From Brevibacillus thermoruber 423 (GTDB lineage Bacteria; Bacillota; Bacilli; Brevibacillales; Brevibacillaceae), in the NCBI RefSeq assembly GCF_000454065.1, contig NZ_KE695649.1, positions 184,624 through 248,623 of the forward strand: 64,000 nt of DNA, read 5' to 3'. The position numbers and the translations under genes were made by a program. Shown here piece by piece: positions 43,185 through 52,454 of this stretch (position 1 is the stretch's first letter; each line of letters opens with the position of its first letter). Below the pieces are notes generated by a model, which saw only the letters and a program-made list of their open reading frames with translations, had not been told where the DNA came from and did not search any database.

Positions 43185-44933
43185 GTGCGCACCTTGCTTC
43201 AGTTGTCCTGGTTTTTTCGGAAATATTGGAAAAGATACGCGATTGGCATTTTCTTTCTGTTTGTCATCGATCTGCTGATGCTGTGGCCGCCCCACCTGAT
43301 CGGGCAGACGGTGGATCTGATCCGCAACGGCTCGCTGACGCCGTCCGGCCTGGCCCGGACCGTGGCGATCCTGCTCGGCCTCGGGCTGGTGATGTACGCC
43401 ATTCGCTTCCTCTGGCGCTACCTGCTGTATGGCGGTGCGCTGATCCTGGAGCGGACGCTCAGGGACCGGCTGTTTGCCCATCTGACGCGGATGACGCCGT
43501 CGTTTTACCAGCGGCGCCGCAGCGGCGACCTGATGGCGGTGGCCACCAACGACATTCCCGCCATTCAGATGACGGCGGGCGATGGCGTGCTCACGCTGGT
43601 CGACTCGCTGTTTGCCACGCTGCTGACGCTGAGCGTGATGATCGTGGCGATCGACTGGAAGCTGACGCTGGCGGCGCTGGTGCCGATGCCGCTGTTGGCC
43701 TGGGCGACCGCCTACTACGGACGATTGCTGCACGAGCGGTTTTACCTCGCCCAGGAGGCGTTCGGGGAGATGAACGACCACGTGCAGCAGTCCGTCTCCG
43801 GCGTACGGGTGCTGCGCGCCTTTGTCCAGGAAGAGGAGGACGTGGAGGCGTTTCGCCGGGTAAGCGAAAAGACGCTGGAGCGAAACGTCAGCGTCTCCCG
43901 CATCGACGCACTGTTTGAACCGACGATTGCCGTCATCATCGGCTTCAGCTTTTTGATCGGGCTCGGCTACGGCACCTATCTCGTCTTTACCAGCGCGATC
44001 TCGCTCGGGGACCTGGTCGCGTTCAATTTGTACCTCGGCCTGCTGATCTGGCCGATGTTTGCGTTTGGCTGGCTGATGAACATTCTGCAGCGGGGGAGCG
44101 CTTCCCACAAGCGTTTGCTGGAGCTGTTTGACGAACAGCCGGACGTCGCCGATCCGCCGCAGCCCGTCACCCGCCTGACGTCCAGCACGGTGGAGGCCCG
44201 CTCGTTTACCTTCCGCTATCCCGGAGCGGAGACGCCGGCGCTGCGCGACGTCAGCTTTGTTTTGAAGGAAGGGGAGACGCTTGGCATCGTCGGCCGCACC
44301 GGCAGCGGCAAGTCGACGCTCTGCCGCGCGCTGCTGCACCAGTACCCGGTGGAGAGGGAGTCGCTGTTTGTCGGCGGCGTGCCGGTTGAACGGATTTCCT
44401 TGTCCGCCTTGCGGGAAAAAATCGCCTACGTGCCGCAGGAGCATCTGCTCTTCTCCCGCACGATCGCGGCCAATGCGGCGTTTGGCCGGCCGGACGCGAC
44501 CCGGGACGAGGTGGCGCACGCGCTGGAACTGGCGGAAATGGGGCGCGATCTGTCGCAGTTCCCGGCAGGCCTGGAAACGATGGTGGGCGAAAAGGGCGTC
44601 ACCCTTTCCGGCGGACAGAAACAGCGGATCTCCATCGCCCGCGCGCTGTTGATGAATGCCGATATTCTGGTGCTGGACGATTGCCTGTCGGCCGTCGACG
44701 CGCGGACGGAGGAGAGCATCCTGCGCCATTTGCGGGAGGAGCGGGCCGGCAAGACGACGATTATCGCCGCCCACCGCCTCTCCGCCGTGCAGCACGCCCA
44801 CCTGATTCTGGTGCTGGACGAAGGAAGGGTCGTGGAGCGGGGAACGCACGACGAACTGATGGCGCTGGACGGCTGGTACGCGGAGCAGTACCGCCGGCAG
44901 CAGATGGAACGGTACGTCGCCGGACAGGGATAG
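43185..44933 (+). CDS. ABC exporter half-transporter, BmrC/YheI-like (degenerate catalytic site)
   Basis: A 582-residue half transporter: six helices in the first 310 residues and a C-terminal ATPase. Walker A is GRTGSGKST, the signature is LSGGQKQRI and the H-loop is AAHRLSAV. Walker B is ILVLDDCLSAVDA, with Asp in place of the usual catalytic Glu. B. subtilis BmrC, the degenerate partner of BmrD, has the same change and a length near 585. The GTG start follows GGGGGAG. The next gene supplies the partner with a canonical site. Probable substrate: drugs. Confidence 0.9.
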   Translation: MRTLLQLSWFFRKYWKRYAIGIFFLFVIDLLMLWPPHLIGQTVDLIRNGSLTPSGLARTVAILLGLGLVMYAIRFLWRYLLYGGALILERTLRDRLFAHLTRMTPSFYQRRRSGDLMAVATNDIPAIQMTAGDGVLTLVDSLFATLLTLSVMIVAIDWKLTLAALVPMPLLAWATAYYGRLLHERFYLAQEAFGEMNDHVQQSVSGVRVLRAFVQEEEDVEAFRRVSEKTLERNVSVSRIDALFEPTIAVIIGFSFLIGLGYGTYLVFTSAISLGDLVAFNLYLGLLIWPMFAFGWLMNILQRGSASHKRLLELFDEQPDVADPPQPVTRLTSSTVEARSFTFRYPGAETPALRDVSFVLKEGETLGIVGRTGSGKSTLCRALLHQYPVERESLFVGGVPVERISLSALREKIAYVPQEHLLFSRTIAANAAFGRPDATRDEVAHALELAEMGRDLSQFPAGLETMVGEKGVTLSGGQKQRISIARALLMNADILVLDDCLSAVDARTEESILRHLREERAGKTTIIAAHRLSAVQHAHLILVLDEGRVVERGTHDELMALDGWYAEQYRRQQMERYVAGQG

Positions 44934-44948
44934 GGAGGGGGGCTTTCG

Positions 44949-47039
44949 ATGAACGAGACAAGCGTATGGCGGCGGCTGGCGGAATTCGCCATGCCGTTTC
45001 GCAAACAGATTGCGGGAGCCCTGCTGCTGCTGTTGCTCGGCACCGGCGCGGAGCTGGCCGGTCCCTTTGTGGCCAAAGTGATGATCGACAACCACATCCT
45101 GGCCATTCAGAAAAACTGGTACCGGTTCGAACGCGAGCCGGTCGATCGGGAGGGCAACCGCGTCGGCATTCCCATCGCGGGACGCTATTACGTCCGGGAA
45201 GACTGGCTGGACGACCTGTCGCCGGATGCGGCCGCCCAAGGGACGTTGGCGCAGGTGGTCACCGAGGGGACGACCTACTACTTGTTGGACCGTCCGCTCA
45301 GGGGAGAAGGCGACACGCAGATTCGGCCGATCGCCGGCGCAGACGGACGGGAACGGGTGGAAGCGACGCTTCGGCAGGCGGGGCGCACGCTGGACCGGAC
45401 GGAAGGCGTCCGCCTGCTCGCGGCGGAGGTCCGGGACCTGTACAGCCGGGACATCTTCCCCATTCTGCTCCTGGCCGGCGGGTATGCGGTGCTGATCCTG
45501 GTCAGCGCCCTGTTCAATTACATTCAGATTTTGTCGCTGCAGACGACGGCGCAGCGCATCATCCAGCGGATGCGGATGCAGCTCTTCGCCCATCTGCAAA
45601 AGCTGCCGGTCTCCTTTTTTGACCGGACGCCGGTGGGGCAGCTCGTCTCCCGGGTGACGAACGACACGGAGGCGATTCGCGAACTGTACGTCAGCGTGCT
45701 GGCCACGTTTGTGCAAAACGGAATCTACCTCCTCGGCATCCTGATCGCGCTGTTTCTGCTGCAGCCAGAGCTGGCCCTGTTCTGCTGTCTGACGGTGCCG
45801 CTCCTGGTCGTTCTGATCGTCGTCTACCAGCGCTACAGTTCCCGTTACTACGCGGCGATCCGCAGCCGGTTGAGCGACATGAACACGACGATCAACGAGA
45901 TGATCCACAACATGCCGGTGGTGCAGGCGTTTCGCCGGGAGACGGGCGTGCAGCAGGAGTTCGCCCGGGTAAACGACGAGTATTTCCGCGTCCGCCTGAA
46001 AGAGAACAACCTGGAGGCGCTGCTGCTTAGGCCGGCCGTTGACCTGATCTGGAAAATTGCGCTGACGGTCATCGTCTGGTACTTCGGGTCGCGTTCGTTT
46101 CACGGCGCCATCTCGTTTGGTGCGCTGTTTGCGTTCGTCGATTACATGGGACGGTTTTTCGAACCGATCAACATGATCATGAACCGCCTGTCGCAGCTTC
46201 AGCAGGCGGCCATATCGGCGCAGCGGGTGTTTGACGTGCTGGATACGCCGTCCGAGGCGGAGCGGGGCGGCCGCCAGATCGGCCGGCCGCGCGGCGAAGT
46301 GGTGTTTGAAAACGTCTCGTTTGCCTATCAGGGAGACGAGTACGTGCTGAAAAACGTCTCGTTCACCGCCCGCCCCGGGCAGACCGTGGCCCTGGTCGGC
46401 CACACCGGTTCGGGGAAAAGCTCGCTGATGAACCTGCTGCTCGGCTTTTATCCGGTCACGCGGGGACGGATCACCATCGACGGGATCCACATGAACGAAC
46501 TGGACACCCGGGCGCTGCGCCGCCATGTGGGTCTGGTGCTGCAGGACCCGTTCCTGTTTGCGGGCAGCGTCGCCTTCAATGTCCGGCTGTACAACGAGGC
46601 CATTTCCGACGAGGACGTGAAGCGGGCGGCCGAAGCGGTGAGGGCGGACGAATTTATCCGCCGCCTGCCGGAGGGGTACGACGAGCCGGTCGTGGAGCGG
46701 GGCATGACGCTGTCCGCGGGGCAGCGCCAGTTGATTTCGTTTGCCCGGGCGCTGGCCGCCGATCCGGCCATTCTGATTCTGGACGAAGCGACCGCCAGCA
46801 TCGACAGCGAAACGGAGTCGGCCATCCAGGAAGCGCTGCATGTGCTGTCGCGCGGCCGGACGACCTTTGTCATCGCGCATCGGCTGTCCACCATCCAGCA
46901 TGCCGATCTGATTCTGGTCCTGTCGCGCGGCGAAGTGGTGGAGCGCGGAACGCACGACGAACTGATGGCCCAAAACGGGCTGTATCAAAAAATGTACCAG
47001 TTGCAGCAGGGGCGTCTCTCTGCGACGATGGAGCAGTAG
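44949..47039 (+). CDS. ABC exporter half-transporter, BmrD/YheH-like (canonical catalytic site)
   Basis: A 696-residue half transporter with an unusually large extracytoplasmic insertion between helices 1 and 2 (about residues 50-160). This insertion includes GRYYVREDWLDDLSPDAAAQ and GEGDTQIRPIAGADGRERVE and is also the mark of BmrD-type subunits. The ATPase has GHTGSGKSS (Walker A), LSAGQRQL (signature), ILILDEATASID (Walker B with catalytic Glu) and AHRLSTI (H-loop). It lies 15 bp behind the BmrC-like gene and should form the heterodimer. ATG after GGAGGGGG. Confidence 0.9.
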   Translation: MNETSVWRRLAEFAMPFRKQIAGALLLLLLGTGAELAGPFVAKVMIDNHILAIQKNWYRFEREPVDREGNRVGIPIAGRYYVREDWLDDLSPDAAAQGTLAQVVTEGTTYYLLDRPLRGEGDTQIRPIAGADGRERVEATLRQAGRTLDRTEGVRLLAAEVRDLYSRDIFPILLLAGGYAVLILVSALFNYIQILSLQTTAQRIIQRMRMQLFAHLQKLPVSFFDRTPVGQLVSRVTNDTEAIRELYVSVLATFVQNGIYLLGILIALFLLQPELALFCCLTVPLLVVLIVVYQRYSSRYYAAIRSRLSDMNTTINEMIHNMPVVQAFRRETGVQQEFARVNDEYFRVRLKENNLEALLLRPAVDLIWKIALTVIVWYFGSRSFHGAISFGALFAFVDYMGRFFEPINMIMNRLSQLQQAAISAQRVFDVLDTPSEAERGGRQIGRPRGEVVFENVSFAYQGDEYVLKNVSFTARPGQTVALVGHTGSGKSSLMNLLLGFYPVTRGRITIDGIHMNELDTRALRRHVGLVLQDPFLFAGSVAFNVRLYNEAISDEDVKRAAEAVRADEFIRRLPEGYDEPVVERGMTLSAGQRQLISFARALAADPAILILDEATASIDSETESAIQEALHVLSRGRTTFVIAHRLSTIQHADLILVLSRGEVVERGTHDELMAQNGLYQKMYQLQQGRLSATMEQ

Positions 47040-47121
47040 GGGGGTGACCCTGACGCGGCGGGAAGGCTGCGTATGCGCGTATGCGAAAAGGAAGAGAGTT
47101 CGAGAGGAGTTACCAGACATC

Positions 47122-48300
47122 ATGTCGTCATCGCGTTATACCTTTTGGGTACTGATCCTGGTGGTGGTGATCGCCGGCGTCAGCCAGGGCCTGACCATCC
47201 CGCTTCTGGCCGTGCTGTTGGAAAAGCAGGGGGTGTCGTCCCTGGCCAACGGGCTGAACGCGGCCGCCCTGTACATCGGGATGGTACTGGTTTCCCCGTG
47301 GCTGGAGATCCCGCTCAGACGGATCGGCTACCGTTCCACCATTTTGTGGGGACTGCTGCTGGTTACCGCCGCCACTGTGCTGCTCCCGTTCTTTTCCCAT
47401 CTGGCCGTCTGGTTTGTCCTGCGGCTGCTGATGGGCGTGGGCGATTCTTCGCTGCACTACGCCAGCCAGATGTGGGTGACGAAAATCGCGCCGCCAGAGC
47501 GGCGGGGACGGGATTTGTCGCTGTACGGGCTGGCGTACGGGATCGGCTTCAGCATCGGACCGCTGGGGATCAATCTGCTGCCGTTCGGGATCTGGGCGCC
47601 GTTTGCGGCGGTCACTGTCCTGTACGTGCTGGCGTTTTGCCTGCTGGCCCGCATCCGCAACGCGTTTCCGGATCCGGTTCCGCCGGCTGCGGATGGAGGG
47701 CGGGAAAACCGCTACGCTGCCGTCTTCCGGCTGGGGTGGCTGGCGCTTATTCCGTCGTTTTTGTACGGATACATGGAGACGTCGCTCAACGGCAGTTTCC
47801 CCGTCTACGCGCTGCGGACGGGCATCTCGGTGGAGTGGGTGTCGCTGATCCTGCCGTCGTTTGTCGTAGGCAGCATCATTCTGCAAATGCCGCTGGGAGC
47901 GCTGAGCGACCGGATCGGCCGCAGGCAGGTGATGGGTGCCTGCGCATTGGTGGGGGCGGCTGCCTTTCTGCTGTTCCCGTTGAGCGGCAGCAGCGTCTGG
48001 GGGATGATGCTGCTGTTGGCCCTGGCGGGAGCGGTGGTCGGGTCGTTTTACTCGCTGGGCCTCGCCTTTGCGGCCGACATCCTGCCGGCTTCCATGGTGC
48101 CGACGGCGGGCATCATCGCCGGCGTGAACTTCGGCGTGGCCAGCATTCTCGCACCCAACGTGAACGGTCTCATGATGCAGTTGTGGGAGCCGTGGACCAT
48201 CTTCTGGCTGATGGGAGGGCAGCTTCTCGCCTTTGCCGCCGCCTGCCTGCTGCAGCGGCCCCAGCCGGAAAAAATGCGCCTTCATACGCAAAAAGGCTAG
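47122..48300 (+). CDS. MFS transporter (YfkF-like drug efflux type)
   Basis: A 392-residue major facilitator protein with about twelve membrane helices. The start MSSSRYTFWVLILVVVIAGVSQGL follows GAGAGGAG by twelve bases; a start 26 codons earlier includes that site. Loop 2-3 is PLRRIGYRST, a short form of motif A. The middle has LRLLMGVGDSSLHYASQMWVTKIAPPERRGRDLSLYG. The second half has MPLGALSDRIGRRQVMG, a clearer motif A copy. It is on the same strand 82 bp behind the ABC exporter and may be co-transcribed with it. Substrate unknown. Confidence 0.85.
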   Translation: MSSSRYTFWVLILVVVIAGVSQGLTIPLLAVLLEKQGVSSLANGLNAAALYIGMVLVSPWLEIPLRRIGYRSTILWGLLLVTAATVLLPFFSHLAVWFVLRLLMGVGDSSLHYASQMWVTKIAPPERRGRDLSLYGLAYGIGFSIGPLGINLLPFGIWAPFAAVTVLYVLAFCLLARIRNAFPDPVPPAADGGRENRYAAVFRLGWLALIPSFLYGYMETSLNGSFPVYALRTGISVEWVSLILPSFVVGSIILQMPLGALSDRIGRRQVMGACALVGAAAFLLFPLSGSSVWGMMLLLALAGAVVGSFYSLGLAFAADILPASMVPTAGIIAGVNFGVASILAPNVNGLMMQLWEPWTIFWLMGGQLLAFAAACLLQRPQPEKMRLHTQKG

Positions 48301-48482
48301 GTACAGCGCCCTTCTGCGGCCGGAGGGGCGGCTGTCATGCGGCTGGACTCAAGGGCCGTTTTTGCTGAAAGTCCCCCAAATTGGGCGTGGACCCAGAGAA
48401 TGAGCGGAGCTCCCGGCATAAAAAGAGAACAGCAGGGGAAACGTAAGGATAGTCCCACTTTTTGCCGAAAGGGGTCGACCCG

Positions 48483-48620
48483 ATGCTTACGCCATCCGTG
48501 TTCAAACGGGGGATTATCTGGATTCTGTTTTTTCTGCTGAGCCTGGTCGTCGTTCCGTTCTTTACGGATGACAGCAAACCGGCGCCCGCTCCCGCCGCTC
48601 CTCAGGCGACCGTCCGATAG
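48483..48620 (+). CDS. Small single-pass membrane protein (45 residues)
   Basis: ATG with AAAGGGG eight bases upstream, then MLTPSVFKRGIIWILFFLLS and VVVPFFTDDSKPAPAPAAPQ. One membrane helix (about residues 9-27) is followed by a Pro/Ala-rich tail of about 18 residues. I recognise no family. The ribosome site, the clean topology and the hairpin downstream support it as a real gene; it is too short for ordinary gene calling. It lies in a gap that otherwise holds nothing. Confidence 0.55.
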   Translation: MLTPSVFKRGIIWILFFLLSLVVVPFFTDDSKPAPAPAAPQATVR

Positions 48621-48686
48621 GGCGACGGCACACATACCCGCGCTCGCGGCCGGTCCGGCCGATGAGATTGCATGGCTTGCACCCGG

Positions 48687-48719
48687 CATCCCGTATCACG
48701 ATCCACGTGGTACGGGATG
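48687..48719 (+). terminator. 14-bp hairpin after the small membrane protein
   Basis: CATCCCGTA-T-CACG and CGTG-G-TACGGGATG pair around ATCCA with one T-G pair. It is followed by TTTACGTTT. The remaining sequence up to the RDD gene shows no other feature. Confidence 0.65.
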
Positions 48720-48917
48720 TTTACGTTTGGGGGGCTGTCCTGGAGGGGCTGTCTGCCGCGCGCCGGCTGCCGTACAGCGCCGGTGTCCGGGCGGATGTCC
48801 CCGCGAACCCGCGGACACACGCGCGTTTCCCGTGCAGACCGGCAGCCCGTCCGAACCGAAAACACGGCACGGCGAGACGCGAAGCGCGGCAAAACCGCTG
48901 CCGCGGCGCATCCGGCG

Positions 48918-49499
48918 CTATCTGCGCTCGCGCACCACGTAGGTCTTGGCGATCAGATCGTGCCAGGCCTGTTTCTTGGGATGCCAGCCGGCCCACATGT
49001 AGCCCAGCCCGAGCGGCAGGCCGGACAGCAGCTTGCCGACGACCTCCCGCAGGAGCACCTGGCCGATCGTCAGGTTGCCCCGGGGCTGCCGGGCGCTGAT
49101 CACGCGGATGCCGGTGATCACCTTCCCCAGCGTTTGGCCGCTCCACCAGGTCAAGAGGATCATGTACAAGAAGTCAACCAGCATTTCCAGCCCGTCGACG
49201 AGGGAAAAGAGCGCAGCTTCCACGCCCAGCGCCCTGCGGAGCGGATTGAACACGAGCAGGGTGAGGCCGGTGAGAAGCAGGCCGTCGAGCAGCGTGGCCA
49301 GCGCGCGAATCCAGAAACCGGCGAAGGCGTAAGAGGGACTGCCGACGTGCTGGTCGGGGCCGGCAAAGCCCGAGACTGTGCCGGTTGCCGCCGCTGCATC
49401 GGCGTCAAGCAGCGATTCGGGGGGCTCGTCGCCGGTGCGCCGGAGGGGCCTGTCCGGCCCGTCATCGGCTGCAGACGGGCGGGTGATCTTGTCGTCCAT
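48918..49499 (-). CDS. RDD-family membrane protein (YteJ-like)
   Basis: A 193-residue protein with a hydrophilic N-terminus of about 60 residues and then an RDD domain. FAGFWIRALATLLDGLLLTGLTLL carries the Arg and Asp of the family in the first helix. TWWSGQTLGKVITGIRVISARQPRGNLT is the conserved GQTLGKxxxGIRV loop, and WHPKKQAWHDLIAKTYVV ends the domain. In B. subtilis yteJ neighbours sppA; here it follows sppA by about 20 bp on the same strand. Its role is unknown, possibly linked to SppA or membrane homeostasis. Confidence 0.88.
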   Translation of the reverse strand: MDDKITRPSAADDGPDRPLRRTGDEPPESLLDADAAAATGTVSGFAGPDQHVGSPSYAFAGFWIRALATLLDGLLLTGLTLLVFNPLRRALGVEAALFSLVDGLEMLVDFLYMILLTWWSGQTLGKVITGIRVISARQPRGNLTIGQVLLREVVGKLLSGLPLGLGYMWAGWHPKKQAWHDLIAKTYVVRERR

Positions 49500-49519
49500 G
49501 GATCAAAACCTCCTTGCCG

Positions 49520-50485
49520 TTACGGCATGTATTGATACAGCAGACGGGGGGAGCCGTGGCGGGTGACGATCCGATCCAGTCCGAGCGGATCGGGATTGGC
49601 CCAGCGGCTCTGCAGGCTGAACAGCAGGCTGCCCAGGGAGAGGCTGTCCGTGTAGCGCACGACCAGCGCCTCCCGTTCCCCGGACAGGGAGAGGGCGTAT
49701 CCGGTGGCGTCGTCCAGGTCGCCAAACCGGTCGACCAGCCCCAACCGCTTCGCCTGTTCGCCCGAGTAAATCCGTCCGTCCGCGATCTGCAAAACGCGTG
49801 TGCGGGGCAGTTTGCGCCCCTGGACGATCACGTTGACAAAGCGCTGATAGCTCTCGTTCACCAGTGTTTGAAAGATGTGCCGTTCCGGTTCGGTCAGCGG
49901 GCGGGCGGGACTGCCGATGTCCTTGAAGCGACCGCTTTTGATGGCGTACGTCCGAATGCCCAGTTTGTCGATGGCTTCGCTGTAGTTGGTCAGCGAAAAA
50001 ATCACCCCCAGGCTGCCTGTCAGCGTGTTGGGGTTGGCGAAGATCGTGTCGCCGGCCGTGGCCAGGTAATACCCTCCCGACGCCGCGGTGGAGCCCATGC
50101 TGACGACAATCGGAATGCGGCGCGTCTGTTTGAGGCGCAGCAGCCGCCGGTGAATTTCGTCGGTGGCGACGACCTCGCCGCCGGGGCTGTCGATCCGCAA
50201 GACGACCGCTTTCACCAGCTCGTCTTCCTCCACGCGGCGCAATTGTTCGGCGAGCCGTTCGGTCATCGGGGCGAGGGAGACGTTGGTCCGCTCGCTGGAG
50301 ATGACCCCGCTGACAAACAACTGCACGATTTTGCTCGTCCCCGCACCGGAGACGACCGTTTCGTCGATGGCGTACGCCGGATGGTTCGCCATCTGCGCAT
50401 AGCCGCCGAACAGGCTTTCCACTGTCAGGCCGAGGGCGAACACGGCCAGCACGATGACCAGCGCCGTCCATTTTCTGCGATTCAT
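49520..50485 (-). CDS. sppA: Signal peptide peptidase SppA (Bacillus type)
   Basis: Membrane-anchored serine protease that cleaves remnant signal peptides; 321 residues in the short Bacillus form. The start MNRRKWTALVIVLAVFALGL follows GAGGTGG; a longer frame extends into the leader. Catalytic Ser is in VSMGSTAASGGYYLATAGD and the Lys base in YAIKSGRFKDIGSPARP. LRIDSPGGEVVATDEIHRRL is the conserved ClpP/crotonase-like block. It precedes the yteJ-like gene in a two-gene operon, as in B. subtilis. Confidence 0.93.
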   Translation of the reverse strand: MNRRKWTALVIVLAVFALGLTVESLFGGYAQMANHPAYAIDETVVSGAGTSKIVQLFVSGVISSERTNVSLAPMTERLAEQLRRVEEDELVKAVVLRIDSPGGEVVATDEIHRRLLRLKQTRRIPIVVSMGSTAASGGYYLATAGDTIFANPNTLTGSLGVIFSLTNYSEAIDKLGIRTYAIKSGRFKDIGSPARPLTEPERHIFQTLVNESYQRFVNVIVQGRKLPRTRVLQIADGRIYSGEQAKRLGLVDRFGDLDDATGYALSLSGEREALVVRYTDSLSLGSLLFSLQSRWANPDPLGLDRIVTRHGSPRLLYQYMP

Positions 50486-50722
50486 GACAAACCACCTCAC
50501 GACATAGCATGTGCCGCACCGCTGACGGCTACGCATCGGCGCGTCGCTGGAAAAAATGGGACGGGCGCTCCCGGCGACGCGCAGACCGGTATTCCGGGAG
50601 TCGGCGCGAAGAATCGGCCGGGTCCGTACGGCTAAGCTTGCACAAACTGCTGTAATTTTCGAAACATTGCGCTACAATAGGGAGACAGGGATACAGACAT
50701 ACGGAACCAGGGGGTACTTTGC

Positions 50723-51451
50723 GTGATCATCCAAGTGACGGACCTGCGAAAGAGTTACGGAAAGCTGGAGGTGCTGAAAGGCATCACCACCCAGGTGGCG
50801 GAACGGGAAGTGGTGTGCGTGATCGGGCCGTCCGGCTCGGGGAAAAGCACCTTTTTGCGCTGTCTCAACCAGTTGGAGGAGATGTCGGGCGGACGGATCG
50901 TCATCGCCGGCCGCGACCTGAGCGATCCCAAGGTGGACATCAACAAGGTGCGGGAGGAAGTGGGCATGGTGTTCCAGCGGTTCAACCTGTTCCCGCACAA
51001 GACCGTGCTGGAAAACGTCACCCTCGCCCCGATCAAGGTGAAGAAGATGCCGCCGGAGGAAGCGCGAAAGCACGGCCTGGCCCTGCTGAAAAAGGTGGGG
51101 CTGGAAGACAAGGCGGACGTCTACCCGGACCGCCTCTCGGGCGGACAGATGCAGCGGGTGGCGATTGCCCGCGCGCTGGCCATGAACCCCAAAGTGATGC
51201 TGTTTGACGAGCCGACCTCCGCACTCGACCCGGAACTGGTCGGCGAAGTGCTGGGCGTGATGAAAAACCTGGCCAGGGAAGGCATGACCATGATCGTCGT
51301 CACGCACGAGATGGGCTTTGCTCGCGAGGTGAGCGACCGGGTGATTTTCATGGACCAGGGCGTCATCGTCGAAGAAGGAGCGCCCGAACAGATTTTTTCC
51401 AGTCCGCGAAACGACCGGCTGCGCGCCTTTTTGGGCAGGACGTCGGCGTAA
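50723..51451 (+). CDS. Polar amino acid ABC transporter ATP-binding protein (GlnQ type), orphan
   Basis: A 242-residue ATPase that is almost a textbook GlnQ/HisP. Walker A is [32 protein letters not shown] is the Q-loop with its typical continuation, [40 protein letters not shown] covers signature and Walker B, and [12 protein letters not shown] the H-loop. A GTG start is used, with GGGGG upstream. No permease or solute-binding protein gene adjoins it: the gene stands alone between sppA and a terminator. It must share a distant transporter or be a remnant. Confidence 0.92.
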   Translation: MIIQVTDLRKSYGKLEVLKGITTQVAEREVVCVIGPSGSGKSTFLRCLNQLEEMSGGRIVIAGRDLSDPKVDINKVREEVGMVFQRFNLFPHKTVLENVTLAPIKVKKMPPEEARKHGLALLKKVGLEDKADVYPDRLSGGQMQRVAIARALAMNPKVMLFDEPTSALDPELVGEVLGVMKNLAREGMTMIVVTHEMGFAREVSDRVIFMDQGVIVEEGAPEQIFSSPRNDRLRAFLGRTSA

Positions 51452-51468
51452 GCGTGCGGCCATATGCG

Positions 51469-51497
51469 AAAAACGCCCTCCGCGTGAGGGCGTTTTG
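51469..51497 (+). terminator. Terminator after the orphan ATPase gene
   Basis: AAAACGCCCTC and GAGGGCGTTTT form a perfect stem with a CGCGT loop and a short T-run. Confidence 0.9.
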
Positions 51498-51613
51498 CTG
51501 TTTGTCCACCCCCGGATTCGGATCGCGGGAGCCGGCGGGGCCATGTCCATCCACTGGACGCAAACGGGGCCCGGTTGGCTCGCCGAAGCGAAGGATGCTG
51601 ACAAACGCAGCAC

Positions 51614-52315
51614 TTATTGGGCGGCGTCCAGAAGCTGGCTCACGGTGACAAAGCGGTAGCCCTGGGAGCGTAGATCGGCAATCAGCTCCTGCAGCGCCGC
51701 TACGGTCTGCCGCTGGTTCAGCCCGCCGTCGTGAAACAGGATGATGTCTCCGGCCGAGACGTTGCTTTTGACGCTTTTGGCGATCACCGAGGCGGTGCGG
51801 GCCAACGACCAGTCGCGCGGATCGACCGACCAGTGGATGATGTCGTACCCGCATGACTGGACGGCGTTCATCACGTCGTGGGTCATCACGCCGCCGGGCG
51901 GCCGGTAGTACTGGGCCAGCACGCCGGTCGTGCGCAGGATGGACTGCTCCGCGCGCTTGATCTCGTCGTAAATCTCCTGTTCGGTCAGCTTGTGCAGGTC
52001 GTAGTGATGGTACCCGTGATTGCCGATCTCGTGCCCGGCTTTCTTGATCCACTGCATCACCTTGGGATATTGGTCCGCTTTGGAGCCGAGCACGAAAAAG
52101 GTGGCCGACACGTTGTTGCGGTGCAGCACTTCCAGGATCTTCGGCGTGTAGACGGCGTCCGGTCCGTCGTCAAAGGTGAGCGCCACCACCTTTTTCGGGG
52201 TGTCGATGCGATGGATGGGCTCGTAGGCGGGGACAGGCGGAACAGACGCGGCGGTTCGGGGCGTCCACCCCAAGAGGCAGAGGAGCAGACAGGCAAACAG
52301 CATCCTGCGGTGCAA
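51614..52315 (-). CDS. Secreted polysaccharide deacetylase (NodB domain)
   Basis: A TTG start is best supported: AAAGGAGG lies exactly eight bases upstream, giving a 233-residue protein; an ATG four codons later lacks a well-placed site. A signal peptide (MLFACLLLCLLGWTPRTAAS region) is followed by the NodB domain. VVALTFDDGPD holds the catalytic and metal-binding Asp residues, IGNHGYHH the two metal-binding His, YYRPPGG motif 3, and DIILFHDG the last His. These domains deacetylate chitin-like or peptidoglycan GlcNAc/MurNAc. The N-terminal signal and length suggest a cell-wall enzyme resembling PdaB or YlxY types. Single gene. Confidence 0.9.
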   Translation of the reverse strand: MHRRMLFACLLLCLLGWTPRTAASVPPVPAYEPIHRIDTPKKVVALTFDDGPDAVYTPKILEVLHRNNVSATFFVLGSKADQYPKVMQWIKKAGHEIGNHGYHHYDLHKLTEQEIYDEIKRAEQSILRTTGVLAQYYRPPGGVMTHDVMNAVQSCGYDIIHWSVDPRDWSLARTASVIAKSVKSNVSAGDIILFHDGGLNQRQTVAALQELIADLRSQGYRFVTVSQLLDAAQ

Positions 52316-52454
52316 GACTACCGCCTCCTTTGCATTGTTGTCATCTCCTAGCTTCACCGGGCCCCGGGAAAACATGCTGCCAAAAGAAAACAGCGGCCAG
52401 CGGGGAAACGGGATGTGGTAGAATGAAGGGACCGTACATAGGGGAGGAGAGAGT

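Noticed and set aside
42627-47123. A 1498-residue open frame on the minus strand opposite the ABC exporter genes
   Set aside because: It is the antisense shadow of two well-supported transporter genes. GC-rich codons with few TA-containing triplets keep the opposite frame open, and the translation is Gln/Arg/His-rich without any domain.
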